From an uncultured Eubacteriales bacterium (GTDB lineage: Bacteria; Bacillota; Clostridia; Oscillospirales; CAG-272), in contig CAKSNQ010000008.1 in the NCBI GenBank assembly GCA_934476315.1, positions 1 through 51,362 on the forward strand: a DNA stretch of 51,362 nucleotides, given 5' to 3'. Below the pieces are notes generated by a model. The model saw only the letters and a list, made by a program, of their open reading frames with translations. It made no database searches and was not told the origin of the DNA. The translations under genes were made by a program, and so were the position numbers. Positions 1-7,263 of this stretch are shown one piece after another. Position 1 is the first letter of the stretch. Every line of letters starts with the position of its first letter.

Positions 1-24
1 GCGGGGATAGATTTTGTTCTTCAT
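1..24 (-). CDS. 5' end of a CDS cut by the window edge
   Basis: On the minus strand an AAAGGAGG ribosome binding site is followed eight bases later by ATG, giving the start MKNKIYPR before the window ends. It lies 37 bases after the TfoX-like stop codon and would be the last visible gene of the TetR1 operon. Proteins of the VOC/PhnB glyoxalase type often begin in this way, but eight residues cannot support a family call. Confidence 0.6.
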
Positions 25-61
25 TTTGCGTTCCTCCTTTCGGAAATACGGCTTCATTGTT

Positions 62-376
62 CTATCGTTTTGCTTTTGGCGAGGGCAATTCATCGTACAT
101 TGCCTCAAACAGCTTTGTAAGAAACTCTTTGCTGTCAACTTCATCCACCAGCAGCATCTCTTTCGCTCCTTCATACGGAAACTCACAAATTGCCGCAGGC
201 ATAAGCTCCAGAGCGGATCTTGTTTTCTTGACAAGCAACCGATCATCATAGATCCCGCCGACGATTTTACCGCGATAATAGAGAATAAACTCTCCCATCA
301 TAGGACGGTAAGAAATATCGTCCAAATCGGATAGCTGTTCCAGAATGAAATGAAGATACGCTTTACTGGATGCCAT
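62..376 (-). CDS. TfoX/Sxy N-terminal-domain protein
   Basis: A 104-residue protein beginning MASSKAYLHF. It has the features of the TfoX N-terminal fold: the YRPMMGEFILYY stretch at about residues 19-30, followed by KIVGGIYDDRLLVKKT. TfoX-N proteins are small and most Firmicutes members have no known function; they are not shown to control competence. An ATG further upstream stays open, but it would overlap the preceding gene heavily. The chosen ATG overlaps the DUF3795 stop by 14 bases, which points to translational coupling. It is the seventh gene of the TetR1 operon. Confidence 0.8.
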   Translation of the reverse strand: MASSKAYLHFILEQLSDLDDISYRPMMGEFILYYRGKIVGGIYDDRLLVKKTRSALELMPAAICEFPYEGAKEMLLVDEVDSKEFLTKLFEAMYDELPSPKAKR

Positions 377-635
377 TATTTTTACACCACTTTTTGCATT
401 GCTCGATTCTTGCGCCGTTATTGCTTTGCTCCATGTCGTAAGCAAAAGTATGTAATAAAGGGCAAACGAAGTCATCGCATTCACCGCAATGCTGCAAGCC
501 TTTCTTTTCACAGCAGGATTTCACTGGACAGCTATCTGCCCAGAAGGGTTTGTCCATATTCACGCACCCCTTGCAGCCCATTGCTTCACGAAAACTGCAA
601 TCGCTGCACCGAAGCCCACATCTTGACTCGATCAT
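363..635 (-). CDS. DUF3795 cysteine-rich small protein
   Basis: A 90-residue protein with at least thirteen cysteines. The order CGLRCSDC, CKGC, CPVKSCC, CGEC and CPLL matches DUF3795, a family thought to bind metal or iron-sulfur and of unknown function. The ATG is preceded by AGTAGGAGGA at good spacing. The gene starts 18 bases after the end of the frameshifted GNAT reading frame and overlaps the TfoX-like gene downstream. DUF3795 genes often sit in mixed small-gene operons, as here, so the context does not fix a function. Confidence 0.85.
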   Translation of the reverse strand: MIESRCGLRCSDCSFREAMGCKGCVNMDKPFWADSCPVKSCCEKKGLQHCGECDDFVCPLLHTFAYDMEQSNNGARIEQCKKWCKNNGIQ

Positions 636-652
636 ACTCAGATTCCTCCTAC

Positions 653-1248
653 TCAGAATAACTGTCCCGGCAGCTTCAGCTTTTCCTTCTTCGGGAAGGT
701 CGCTTCAAACTGTTCAAAGCTATCCGGATCTTTTTCACAGACAAAATAGCCCTCCGGATCCCTGTAGTCAGCTCGCGGATTAAGAAGTAGTCCGCCTCCG
801 GGTCGTCGGCATAGCGCACGCCCTTGGTCTTGGCAGGCACAAAGCCGGACTTGCCGCAAAACAGGATGTTTCCGGTGATAGCAAGTGCCCCTGCGCCCAT
901 TTCCTTCGCTTTTTCCATAGAATAGTCGAGCAGCTTCTTTCCGTAGCCCTGCCGCTTGTATTTCGGCGCAATGCCGATGGGGCCGAAGGTCATGATCGGC
1001 ACCTTCCGTCCATCATCGCAGTCGATTTCCGACCGCACATAGATGACCTGTCCGATCAACTCGCCGTCAAGCTCCATAACGAAATCAAGCTCGGGCACGA
1101 ATGCCGGGTCATCCCGATAGCAGTGCAGCACATAGTGCTCCATGCAGCCGGGACGGTAGACATTCCAAAATGACTCGCGGGTCAGGTTTTCCACGGCTCT
1201 GTAATCGTCTTTCGTTTCGAGGCGAATGGTAATATTATTTTCTGACAT
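653..1248 (-). pseudogene. GNAT N-acetyltransferase, frameshifted near its 3' end
   Basis: The first 155 or so residues read as a GNAT acetyltransferase. Residues around 88-115 hold the GPIGIAPKYKRQGYGKKLL acetyl-CoA loop, followed by GNILFCGKSGFVPA. After YFLIRELTTG (near base 770) the frame runs into a basic, family-unlike tail ending at 676. A neighbouring minus-strand frame supplies the expected continuation DPEGYFVCEKDP and stops at 653. A one- or two-base change near 765-775 joins the halves. This may be real decay or a sequence error. The ATG at 1248 follows an AAGGAGAAAA ribosome binding site 11 bases after the clpP stop. Substrate unknown. Confidence 0.8.
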
Positions 1249-1259
1249 GGTTTTTCTCC

Positions 1260-1850
1260 TTATCTCTTATCAATGATTTTGTCGATCAGCCCATAGGCAA
1301 GGGCTTCTTCTGCCGACATATAGTTGTCGCGCTCCGTATCGGCGGCAACCTGTGCAAAGGGTCTGCCTGTATTCTCAGAAAGAATACGGGTCAGCCGCTG
1401 TTTGGTTTTCTGCATTTGCTCCGATACGATCTGAATATCCGTAACCGGACCATGCACACCGTTTCCGCCGATCAGCGGCTGATGGATCATGATCTCCGCA
1501 TTCGGCAGTGCGATCCGCTTGCCTTTTGTGCCGCCTGCCAGCAGGAAAGCACCAAAGCTCGCGGCCAGACCGATGCAGATGGTAGATACATCACACTTTA
1601 TGTATTGCATGGTGTCGTAGATCGCAAAGCCGGCCGTGACCGAGCCGCCCGGACTGTTGATATAAAGCTGAATGTCCTTGTCCGGGTCTTGTGCCTCCAA
1701 GAAAAGCATCTGCGCAATAATGGTACTGGCTGATGCGTCCGTTACTTCCTCACCGAGAAAAATAATTCGGTCGGAGAGCAGTCGGGAGAAGATGTCGTAG
1801 CTTCGTTCACCGCGGCTGGTTTGTTCGACCACATAGGGAATGATGCTCAT
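1260..1850 (-). CDS. clpP: ClpP-family serine protease subunit
   Basis: A 196-residue ATP-dependent Clp protease proteolytic subunit, full length for the family. The catalytic triad is visible: Ser98 in GLAASFGAF, His123 in MIHQPL and Asp171 in DTERDNYMS. The INSPGGSV oxyanion segment is at residues 64-71. ClpP forms a double-heptamer barrel fed by Clp ATPases. Its ribosome binding site (AAGGAG) lies in the last codons of the DUF998 gene, six bases upstream. No clpX or tig lies beside it, as would be usual for the housekeeping copy. I therefore infer an accessory paralog carried by the TetR1 operon, perhaps joining mixed barrels. Confidence 0.95.
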   Translation of the reverse strand: MSIIPYVVEQTSRGERSYDIFSRLLSDRIIFLGEEVTDASASTIIAQMLFLEAQDPDKDIQLYINSPGGSVTAGFAIYDTMQYIKCDVSTICIGLAASFGAFLLAGGTKGKRIALPNAEIMIHQPLIGGNGVHGPVTDIQIVSEQMQKTKQRLTRILSENTGRPFAQVAADTERDNYMSAEEALAYGLIDKIIDKR

Positions 1851-1856
1851 ATAGGT

Positions 1857-2492
1857 TTACTCCTTGATTTCTTTTGGTTTCATACAAAACAGGTGAATGC
1901 CCAGCGCGGCGTTGAAGCCTGTCGCGGCAAACACACTGAAACGCTCGACCACGCCGAAGTATTCGGCAGGGACGATTTTCATGCCCATCGCGCCCACAAG
2001 CATCATGCCGAGAGCAACGCCCGCGCATACGCCGTAAGAACGACAATCTTTGCTTTTGGCTCCTGCCGCAATGATCACGGTCAGCGATGCGATGGACAGC
2101 AGCACCACCAATGCGGTGACGACCATGTGCATCACATCCTGAAAGGCGCCGGCATAGCCGCTGTCACTCAGCGGGAACATCCGATAGCCGACCGCCGAGA
2201 TCCACTCCATGATGGCAAACAGATAAATACCGGTACGCAGCAGCCTGGTTTTCCGCCCCTGGATACCAACGCATACGACGGTCACGCATACGACCTCGCA
2301 CGCATTGTAAAGGGCGCTGAGCTGATTCCACAGCATAAGCGACGGCGCATTGGCGGCGCTCAGGTCGCTGACCGCCTGCGCCATCCAGTGATAGCCGGGG
2401 TAAGCCAACGGCGCAAACACTACCGCCGCCGTGTAGGAAAGAAAGCTGACAATGCCGAGCAATCCCAGCTTCTGTACCAATGATTTCTTCAT
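1857..2492 (-). CDS. DUF998 membrane protein
   Basis: A 211-residue integral membrane protein with about six hydrophobic segments. It resembles DUF998: an N-terminal helix, then YPGYHWMAQAVSDLSA at about residues 32-47, and YRMFPLSD in the middle. DUF998 proteins have no assigned reaction; the conserved polar residues face a membrane cavity in related folds. The start follows AGGAGG, which itself directly follows the U-tract of the KTR1 hairpin. There is no room for a separate promoter, so expression must depend on read-through of that hairpin. It is the third gene of the TetR1 operon. Confidence 0.85.
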   Translation of the reverse strand: MKKSLVQKLGLLGIVSFLSYTAAVVFAPLAYPGYHWMAQAVSDLSAANAPSLMLWNQLSALYNACEVVCVTVVCVGIQGRKTRLLRTGIYLFAIMEWISAVGYRMFPLSDSGYAGAFQDVMHMVVTALVVLLSIASLTVIIAAGAKSKDCRSYGVCAGVALGMMLVGAMGMKIVPAEYFGVVERFSVFAATGFNAALGIHLFCMKPKEIKE

Positions 2493-2505
2493 GTTTTTTC
2501 CTCCT

Positions 2506-2553
2506 AAAAAAGATGCAGTGCAAGACCACAGAAATTGCGGTCAGCACTGCGTC
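2506..2553 (-). terminator. KTR1 hairpin and U-tract (intrinsic terminator or attenuator)
   Basis: On the minus strand GACGCAGTGC (2553-2544) pairs with GCACTGCATC (2521-2512) with one mismatch. An inner GACC/GGTC stem lies within, and TTTTTT follows at 2511-2506. The left arm is the coding sequence for the last KTR residues and includes part of the stop codon. The AGGAGG of the next gene follows the U-tract at once, so the structure acts between genes of one operon. Confidence 0.8.
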
Positions 2554-2732
2554 TTTGCGTCTGGCTGATTTATGATCTCTATTTGAAAATTCTGCGCACA
2601 GATGATACTCTCCCGTTTGCATTTCGGGCAAAAGAGTGGAAAGTCCCGTAGTACCGTCCTTTGCAGGAGCTGCAGCCGCGTTTTTGCGCCGCAGACCGGA
2701 CAAAGAATCCATTTTTCCTCCGGACTACTCAC
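2541..2732 (-). CDS. Cysteine-rich KTR-domain small protein (copy 1)
   Basis: A protein of about 63 residues of the cysteine-rich KTR family: ILCPVCGAKTRL, then FPLFCPKCK, ending PDAKTQC. The two CxxC pairs look like a zinc ribbon. I prefer the GTG at 2732: an AGAGGTG ribosome binding site sits six bases upstream and the start overlaps the TetR1 stop by eight bases, as in the second copy. An ATG at 2753 or 2789 is possible. KTR genes are common next to TetR genes on mobile elements of gut Firmicutes; their function is unknown. The 3' end doubles as the hairpin at 2506-2553. Confidence 0.85.
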   Translation of the reverse strand: MSSPEEKWILCPVCGAKTRLQLLQRTVLRDFPLFCPKCKRESIICAQNFQIEIINQPDAKTQC

Positions 2733-3375
2733 GGTTTTCACCTCTTTGCGCATTCCCGCCATGAACCATGCGAAAAAAGAGCCGGACATGGTTTTGGAGC
2801 TTTTCCAAACACTCTTGTTCTCTTTCCGGCTGGCGGTCGCAAATGCCGATGAGCGTCACAACCGGCGCAACATACAGCATGGCGAGAGCATCCGGGTCTT
2901 CTGCCGGGATCTCTCCGGAGGCGATCAGGGCGCGGAAAATACCGGCGTGGTAGTGCAGAATGCGTTCCACATATCGCCCCGAATAGAGCGCCGCCAACTC
3001 CGGTGAACGGAATTGCTCAATGGTCATCATGCGGCGGAAGCGGCTGATCGTTTCATTATGGAGCGAATACTCAAAGATCTGCCGCACCTTTTCAAAGAGG
3101 GCATCCTCCGTGGTCTTTGCAAAAATCGGAATATCCTTTTGCACATCCTGCACATGGATGTCGATCTTATCGGTATCCGACTCATACTGCATTGCCGTGG
3201 ATTCTACGATGGCGTCGAAGATCGCCTGCTTACTCGGAAAGTGATTGTACAGTGATGGCGCTTTGATGCCAACCGCTTTTGCAATCTCGCCGACGCTGAC
3301 GGAATCGTAGCCCTTTGCGGAAAACAGCTCCAAGGCCTGATCCAAAATTCTCTGCTTAGTATCCTCCTGTTTCAT
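2725..3375 (-). CDS. TetR/AcrR-family regulator (TetR1)
   Basis: A 216-residue TetR repressor. The N-terminal helix-turn-helix is clear: IAKAVGIKAPSLYNHFPSK at about residues 31-49, after KQRILDQALELFSAKGYDSV. The C-terminal half is a ligand-binding helical domain too divergent to assign. The ATG follows AGGAGGAT. Transcription starts from a consensus promoter whose -10 abuts a 20-bp palindrome, so autoregulation is expected. It heads an operon running through KTR1, DUF998, clpP, GNAT, DUF3795 and TfoX-like genes. The ligand is unknown. Confidence 0.95.
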   Translation of the reverse strand: MKQEDTKQRILDQALELFSAKGYDSVSVGEIAKAVGIKAPSLYNHFPSKQAIFDAIVESTAMQYESDTDKIDIHVQDVQKDIPIFAKTTEDALFEKVRQIFEYSLHNETISRFRRMMTIEQFRSPELAALYSGRYVERILHYHAGIFRALIASGEIPAEDPDALAMLYVAPVVTLIGICDRQPEREQECLEKLQNHVRLFFRMVHGGNAQRGENRE

Positions 3376-3388
3376 ATTCGCACCTCAC

Positions 3389-3437
3389 TAACTAATATTC
3401 GTTAGTTATATTATAATCGGATTTTGCAAAATGTCAA
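3389..3437 (-). promoter_or_regulatory. TetR1 promoter with palindromic operator
   Basis: Reading the minus strand, TTGACA (3437-3432), a 16-base spacer and TATAAT (3415-3410) form a consensus sigma-A promoter. Immediately downstream, 3408-3389 is a palindrome TAACTAA-N6-TTAGTTA. Its place over the start site is typical for repression by the TetR encoded next. Confidence 0.88.
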
Positions 3438-3463
3438 GAGGTACGAAAAAGTTCGGATATATT

Positions 3464-4457
3464 TCAGAATAAAGGGCTTTTCTTTATTGCCGGCAGCAGA
3501 ATATTCTCGATAAAGTCAATGCGGTCATGTACTGCCGGTCTGAAGTAGGCAGATACTGCGGCCACAACTTTCTCGTTCGGATCAACATAGATCACATTAC
3601 CGCTGTCGCCAATCGCGGCATAAACATTTCTTTCCGGATGCACGATCCACCAAAGATAGCCATAGAACTTTCCGCTGAAAGTGCCGCTTTCGATCCTGCG
3701 CGGAGAAAGCATTTCTTTGAGCCAATCGGGAGAAACGATCTGCCGCCCATTCCATGTGCCGTTTTGCAGACAGAGTTGACCGAGCTTTGCCATGTCAGCA
3801 GCGCTTAGACATAGTCCGTAGCCGGGAGCCGCAAGTCCCTGCGGGTCGGCAAGCCACACATTATTTTTCGGTGTCTTGTCCGTTATGAACATCTTATGCT
3901 CCTGTGCGGTTCCGGCGTAAGCGTTCTTGTGCTTGGCAATGCCGAGGGGACGGAACAGATATTCATTTGCAAAGTCCACGGTTTTCATCCCAGTGGCGTT
4001 GAAAAGAATGCCGGAGAGAATGTGCAGGCAAACCGTCCGATAATCAAATTCATCGGTGATGCCGCTCTTTCCACCGAGAAAGTCCAGCGATGCCTTCGTC
4101 CAGTTCTCACTGGAACATACCTTCGTCCACGGGTCACCATGCCCCTTATAGGGCGCGCATGGTCAGAAGATGCCGGATCGTCACACCAAAGATCGTCTTT
4201 TCGCCGCGTTTGGCCGAATACTTCGGAAAGTAGGAAAGCACCTTATCATTCACACTGCCAATCATTTTATGGTCGATTGCAATGCCGATCAGCAACGCCA
4301 TCACGCTTTTCGTGGCGGATGCGATATGGACGCAGTCTGTTTTTTGATAGCCGTTCCACTCTGCGGAGTAGAGTTCGTTTCTGTCCTGAAGTACGCTGAT
4401 CTGACAAATGTTCGGCTGATGTTCCTGTATGTATGAATGCAGTTCCTGAATTTTCAT
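3464..4457 (-). pseudogene. Beta-lactamase-fold serine hydrolase, frameshifted
   Basis: Two frames on the minus strand make one serine hydrolase of about 330 residues (penicillin-binding-protein/beta-lactamase class C fold). The first frame (4457-4146) carries the SxxK motif SATK at residues 47-50. It ends early at LLTMRAL. The next frame continues YKGHGDPWTKV through DYRTVCLHILSGIL and on to NEYLFRPLGI and YGYLWWI. One frameshift near 4146-4152 separates them; relatives usually read LTMxAPYK there, so two bases are missing or one is extra. The ATG at 4457 follows CGGAGGAAG. It is the last gene of the TetR2 operon. Damage may be real or a sequence error. Confidence 0.85.
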
Positions 4458-4500
4458 CCCTACTTCCTCCGATGTAATATATCTGTGCCATTAAGCATCT

Positions 4501-5118
4501 TCAGCCACAGACATCTTTCAAGCTGCGTTCTCTGATCCAATGATCCAAAAACTGCATTTGTTCCTCGGTATGAAACCAATGCTCCCCGTCGGGCATGACG
4601 GTCAGATCCGCATGGTGCCGCTTGGCAAATGCAGATACCGTTTCAATGGATGTTAGATTGTCATGCTCACCGTAGAGAATGCAGGTGGGGACATTCCAGA
4701 TGATCGGGTGCTTGCGTACATAGCAAAGATACTCCCAAGATAGTGTTTCTCCGAAATTCGTGGCGATTTCCCGTTTCTCGGCAAGCTCCCGTTCGGTCAC
4801 ATTCGACCATTTCATCATATTGCAAATCAAGTTTTCCATATCCACGATCGGAGAGATGAAATAAGCCCTGTCAACCAGCGTTTCATCCAGCGAGGACAGC
4901 GCAAAGAAAGCTCCGATGCTGTTCGCAACCAAGGTGAGGTGCTCACACTGGCCTCTCTGCTCGGTAAAAAACGCAAGAAACTCTTTCTTTGCCTCCCAAG
5001 GTGTTTGGGAATGGTAATCAAACCCGATTACCTCATGATTCGGAAAGAGCATTTCGTAATGCTCGGCTTCCTCCGCCGAACCGCCCTTTCCGTGAACATA
5101 TACTATTAAATCTTTCAT
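4501..5118 (-). CDS. Alpha/beta-hydrolase
   Basis: A 205-residue alpha/beta-hydrolase. The start MKDLIVYVHGKGGS supplies the HG oxyanion loop. The nucleophile elbow is ANSIG with Ser67, the acid is probably Asp153 in LYGEHDN and the base His180 in DGEHWFH. The elbow has Ala in place of the first Gly of GxSxG, which many small hydrolases of this class allow. Substrate unknown; carboxyl-ester or peptide bonds are typical. It lies nine bases after the membrane-protein gene and 43 bases before the serine hydrolase, inside the TetR2 operon. Confidence 0.88.
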   Translation of the reverse strand: MKDLIVYVHGKGGSAEEAEHYEMLFPNHEVIGFDYHSQTPWEAKKEFLAFFTEQRGQCEHLTLVANSIGAFFALSSLDETLVDRAYFISPIVDMENLICNMMKWSNVTERELAEKREIATNFGETLSWEYLCYVRKHPIIWNVPTCILYGEHDNLTSIETVSAFAKRHHADLTVMPDGEHWFHTEEQMQFLDHWIRERSLKDVCG

Positions 5119-5127
5119 TGTATTGCC

Positions 5128-5538
5128 TCAATGAATGATCCGTGCGATCTCCATCGTCACGATTTTCAGCATCGCACCGCCCGACATCACATAGAACCAA
5201 ACCTCGCGCGCGTGCTGCGTTTTGGCGATTGGCGTGGCAATGGCGGCAACGATAATCAGCAGCGCACCGACACAGCCGACGATGGTGGGAATACTGACGA
5301 GCGGGAACAGCCCCGGTGCGCAGCTGCCGTCGATGGTATGTTGGATCGTCTTATCCAGTCCGTCCCGCACCGCCGCAAAGCAGCAGACCACAAGTCCGAA
5401 TACAAGCAGAATTGCACTCCTGCGCCCCCAATATTGAATGCTTGCACGGCGAAAGACTGAGTAACCGATAAATCCGAGCATAGCAAGGATCATAAGCGTT
5501 GTTGCCGTAGTGACTCCGTTTCCAAAAGAGAGTTTCAT
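5128..5538 (-). CDS. Small four-helix membrane protein, unrecognised
   Basis: A 136-residue hydrophobic protein with about four transmembrane helices: residues near 10-28, 42-58, 77-103 and 113-130. I do not recognise the family. The chosen ATG (MKLSFGNGV) overlaps the preceding stop as ATGA, which argues against the longer frame starting at 5583. It sits between the PF20097-like gene and the alpha/beta-hydrolase in the TetR2 operon, so expression follows that regulator. Confidence 0.75.
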   Translation of the reverse strand: MKLSFGNGVTTATTLMILAMLGFIGYSVFRRASIQYWGRRSAILLVFGLVVCCFAAVRDGLDKTIQHTIDGSCAPGLFPLVSIPTIVGCVGALLIIVAAIATPIAKTQHAREVWFYVMSGGAMLKIVTMEIARIIH

Positions 5539-5771
5539 ATTTTTGCCGCTTCCTCTCCGTATGAAATCAGAATCATCCTGCACACATCACAGCGGCAAGC
5601 TTCTACGCTTGTGCGTCCGCCGACCTTCAGCCCGGTAAGTTTCACAAAACCTTCTGTTTTTTTGGCGTTTTCCAAGGCATCCGGCACTTCATTTGCAAAG
5701 CTGAAAGCGCCATCCTTACTGCTGAACAACCAGCCTTTTTCCATTTCTTTTCCGCATTTCGGACACATCAT
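5535..5771 (-). CDS. PF20097-like CxxC small protein
   Basis: A 78-residue protein starting MMCPKCGKEMEKGWL, with a second pair, CRCDVC, near residues 62-67. The two cysteine pairs about 55 residues apart suggest a zinc-ribbon-like fold as in the PF20097 family, whose function is unknown. The ATG follows CGGAGGG by eight bases; the in-frame ATG at 5816 lies inside the flavodoxin gene and has no such site. The gene overlaps the next membrane-protein gene by four bases. Confidence 0.8.
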   Translation of the reverse strand: MMCPKCGKEMEKGWLFSSKDGAFSFANEVPDALENAKKTEGFVKLTGLKVGGRTSVEACRCDVCRMILISYGEEAAKI

Positions 5772-5790
5772 GATATATTCCCTCCGATTC

Positions 5791-6297
5791 TTATTGTTGC
5801 GCGTTATACCAATCAAGTACGGCGCTTAAATTTTCTATTCTGACCCGCTCTCCGCCGTGGAGCATCATGCTTAGCATATCGTCCTCCTCCGGCGTGCGGT
5901 CTTTCTTTGCGGCAAGGCTCTTGCCGGCTGTCTTGACCATGATCTCCATCATGGGTCGATAAATGCCGTGCAGCTTTTTAACATCGAAGTTGCCTTGCAG
6001 GGTGAACAGCGGAATGTTTACTGGAACAGCTGTCTTTTTCCGCACGCTTTCCGTTTGTGTTCCGGTCTGTCCCATGCCGACAGCGCAAACCGCTCTGATA
6101 TGATAACGCTTAGCGGCTTTGGCATAGCCTTTAACGGCACCTGCCGAGATCCAGCCGAGGTAAATGACCTCGGTGCCTTCGGGAACGGCATCCTTTGCAT
6201 CGGCAAGTGAGTGCGCAGGAAGCCCGGTTTCCTGTGCCAGAAGCTTGGCATAGCGTTCGGTGCTGCCGGTGTTGGTTGTGTAAATAATTGCGTCCAT
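5791..6297 (-). CDS. Flavodoxin-domain protein
   Basis: A 168-residue flavodoxin-fold protein. The N-terminal FMN phosphate loop TTNTGSTERYAKLLA is at residues 6-20, followed by the LGWISAGAVKGY aromatic loop. It resembles the protoporphyrinogen-oxidase-like flavodoxins of Clostridia more than small electron carriers; the exact partner cannot be told. The ATG (MDAIIYTTN) follows AAGAGGA by six bases. That ribosome binding site comes right after the U-tract of the KTR2 hairpin, so the gene is expressed only by read-through of it. It mirrors DUF998 in the TetR1 operon. Confidence 0.85.
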   Translation of the reverse strand: MDAIIYTTNTGSTERYAKLLAQETGLPAHSLADAKDAVPEGTEVIYLGWISAGAVKGYAKAAKRYHIRAVCAVGMGQTGTQTESVRKKTAVPVNIPLFTLQGNFDVKKLHGIYRPMMEIMVKTAGKSLAAKKDRTPEEDDMLSMMLHGGERVRIENLSAVLDWYNAQQ

Positions 6298-6312
6298 AAG
6301 AGTCCTCTTTTC

Positions 6313-6360
6313 AAAAAATAAGACGCAGCGCATGATCGGCTTTGCAATCAGCACTGCGTC
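6313..6360 (-). terminator. KTR2 hairpin and U-tract (intrinsic terminator or attenuator)
   Basis: On the minus strand GACGCAGTGC (6360-6351) pairs with GCGCTGCGTC (6331-6322), all paired with one G-U. An inner TGAT/ATCA stem lies within, and TTATTTTTT follows. It is the counterpart of the hairpin at 2506-2553. The inner stem differs in sequence (TGAT/ATCA against GACC/GGTC) but stays paired. Confidence 0.8.
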
Positions 6361-6542
6361 TTAGCGTCTGGCTGCTTGGTTTCAATGATAAAATGCTTGG
6401 CGTTGATAATGCTCTCACTCTTACATTTCGGGCAAAACAGCGGAAATGATTTCAGTTCTGTTTCGGGCAAGAGTTTGAGGCGCGTCTTTGCTCCGCATAT
6501 AGGACACAAGACCCATTGCTTTTCTTCTATTGATTCTTTCAT
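6348..6542 (-). CDS. Cysteine-rich KTR-domain small protein (copy 2)
   Basis: A 64-residue KTR-family protein: WVLCPICGAKTRLKLL, FPLFCPKCK, ending KQPDAKTQC. It is clearly paralogous to copy 1, with the same two CxxC pairs and the same last seven residues. The start ATG overlaps the TetR2 stop as ATGA, so the pair is translationally coupled. The last 28 or so bases are almost identical between the copies even at third positions, because they also encode the left arm of the terminator hairpin. Function unknown; a zinc-ribbon nucleic-acid or protein adaptor is a guess. Confidence 0.88.
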   Translation of the reverse strand: MKESIEEKQWVLCPICGAKTRLKLLPETELKSFPLFCPKCKSESIINAKHFIIETKQPDAKTQC

Positions 6543-7168
6543 ATGGATGTTCCTGACTTTCTGTAGCCGGATTCGATCTTGGCGATAAAGCGGTCAATAT
6601 GTGTGCTCAGCATCGGGGCAATACTTTCTTTTTCGTCTGCACCGTCGTAAACGCTGTAAAGCAGGAACATCGGGCCGTAAAACTCCAGTGCCAACTGCAT
6701 GGCGGTCTCATCGGAATCCGTCAGCTTTCGGAAGATCGCCGCCATATACTCGGTCGGACCGGTCGCCAGATAATCGTGATAAAGCTGTGCAAGCTTTGGA
6801 TCGCGGTATTGCTCCAGCGTCAGCATCTTCCGAAAATTTGAAGAAAAATGCTCTTTCGTCCAATGGTCAAACTGTGCCATGCTGTATGTACGGACCTTTT
6901 CGATCGGCGTCTGCAGATAAGCCTCCGCAAAGCCATCCGGCTCCGTTTCCGGCATTTCATATTCTTCGGCGCGCTCATAGTCCATTTTGTTCATCCGTTC
7001 CACAATGCTGTTAAGTATCTCCTGCTTGCTCGTATAGTGCTTATACAAAGCCCCCTTGGTAATCCCCAGCTCCTTGGCAATATCGCTCATAGAAGTTCCC
7101 AAATATCCGCTCTGCGCAAAAAGTTCAAGCGCGGTTTCCAGGATGCGCTCTTTGGTATCTCCAGCCAT
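6539..7168 (-). CDS. TetR/AcrR-family regulator (TetR2)
   Basis: A 209-residue TetR repressor. The helix-turn-helix is at about residues 27-46 (DIAKELGITKGALYKHYTSK). The C-terminal domain resembles TetR1 in part: FRKMLTLEQYRDPKLAQLY here, FRRMMTIEQFRSPELAALY in TetR1. The two TetR-KTR pairs therefore descend from one ancestor. The start follows AAGGAGTAA. The promoter carries two operators. It heads the operon KTR2, flavodoxin, PF20097-like, membrane protein, alpha/beta-hydrolase and serine hydrolase. Confidence 0.95.
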   Translation of the reverse strand: MAGDTKERILETALELFAQSGYLGTSMSDIAKELGITKGALYKHYTSKQEILNSIVERMNKMDYERAEEYEMPETEPDGFAEAYLQTPIEKVRTYSMAQFDHWTKEHFSSNFRKMLTLEQYRDPKLAQLYHDYLATGPTEYMAAIFRKLTDSDETAMQLALEFYGPMFLLYSVYDGADEKESIAPMLSTHIDRFIAKIESGYRKSGTSI

Positions 7169-7186
7169 AATATTACTCCTTAAATA

Positions 7187-7238
7187 GTAGTAACCGTTCG
7201 GTCACTACTATTATAGCAACCGAACGGTTACCTGTCAA
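7187..7238 (-). promoter_or_regulatory. TetR2 promoter with two palindromic operators
   Basis: Minus strand: TTGACA (7238-7233), a 17-base spacer and TATAAT (7215-7210). One palindrome (AACCG-TT-CGGTT, 7229-7218) fills the spacer. A second, 22 bp and near perfect (GTAGTGACCG-AA-CGGTTACTAC, 7208-7187), lies just downstream of the -10. Both share the core ACCG-N2-CGGT. Occupancy of either would block RNA polymerase, so tight autorepression is expected. Confidence 0.9.
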
Positions 7239-7263
7239 GGGGTTTTTGAAAATTTTTCAACGA

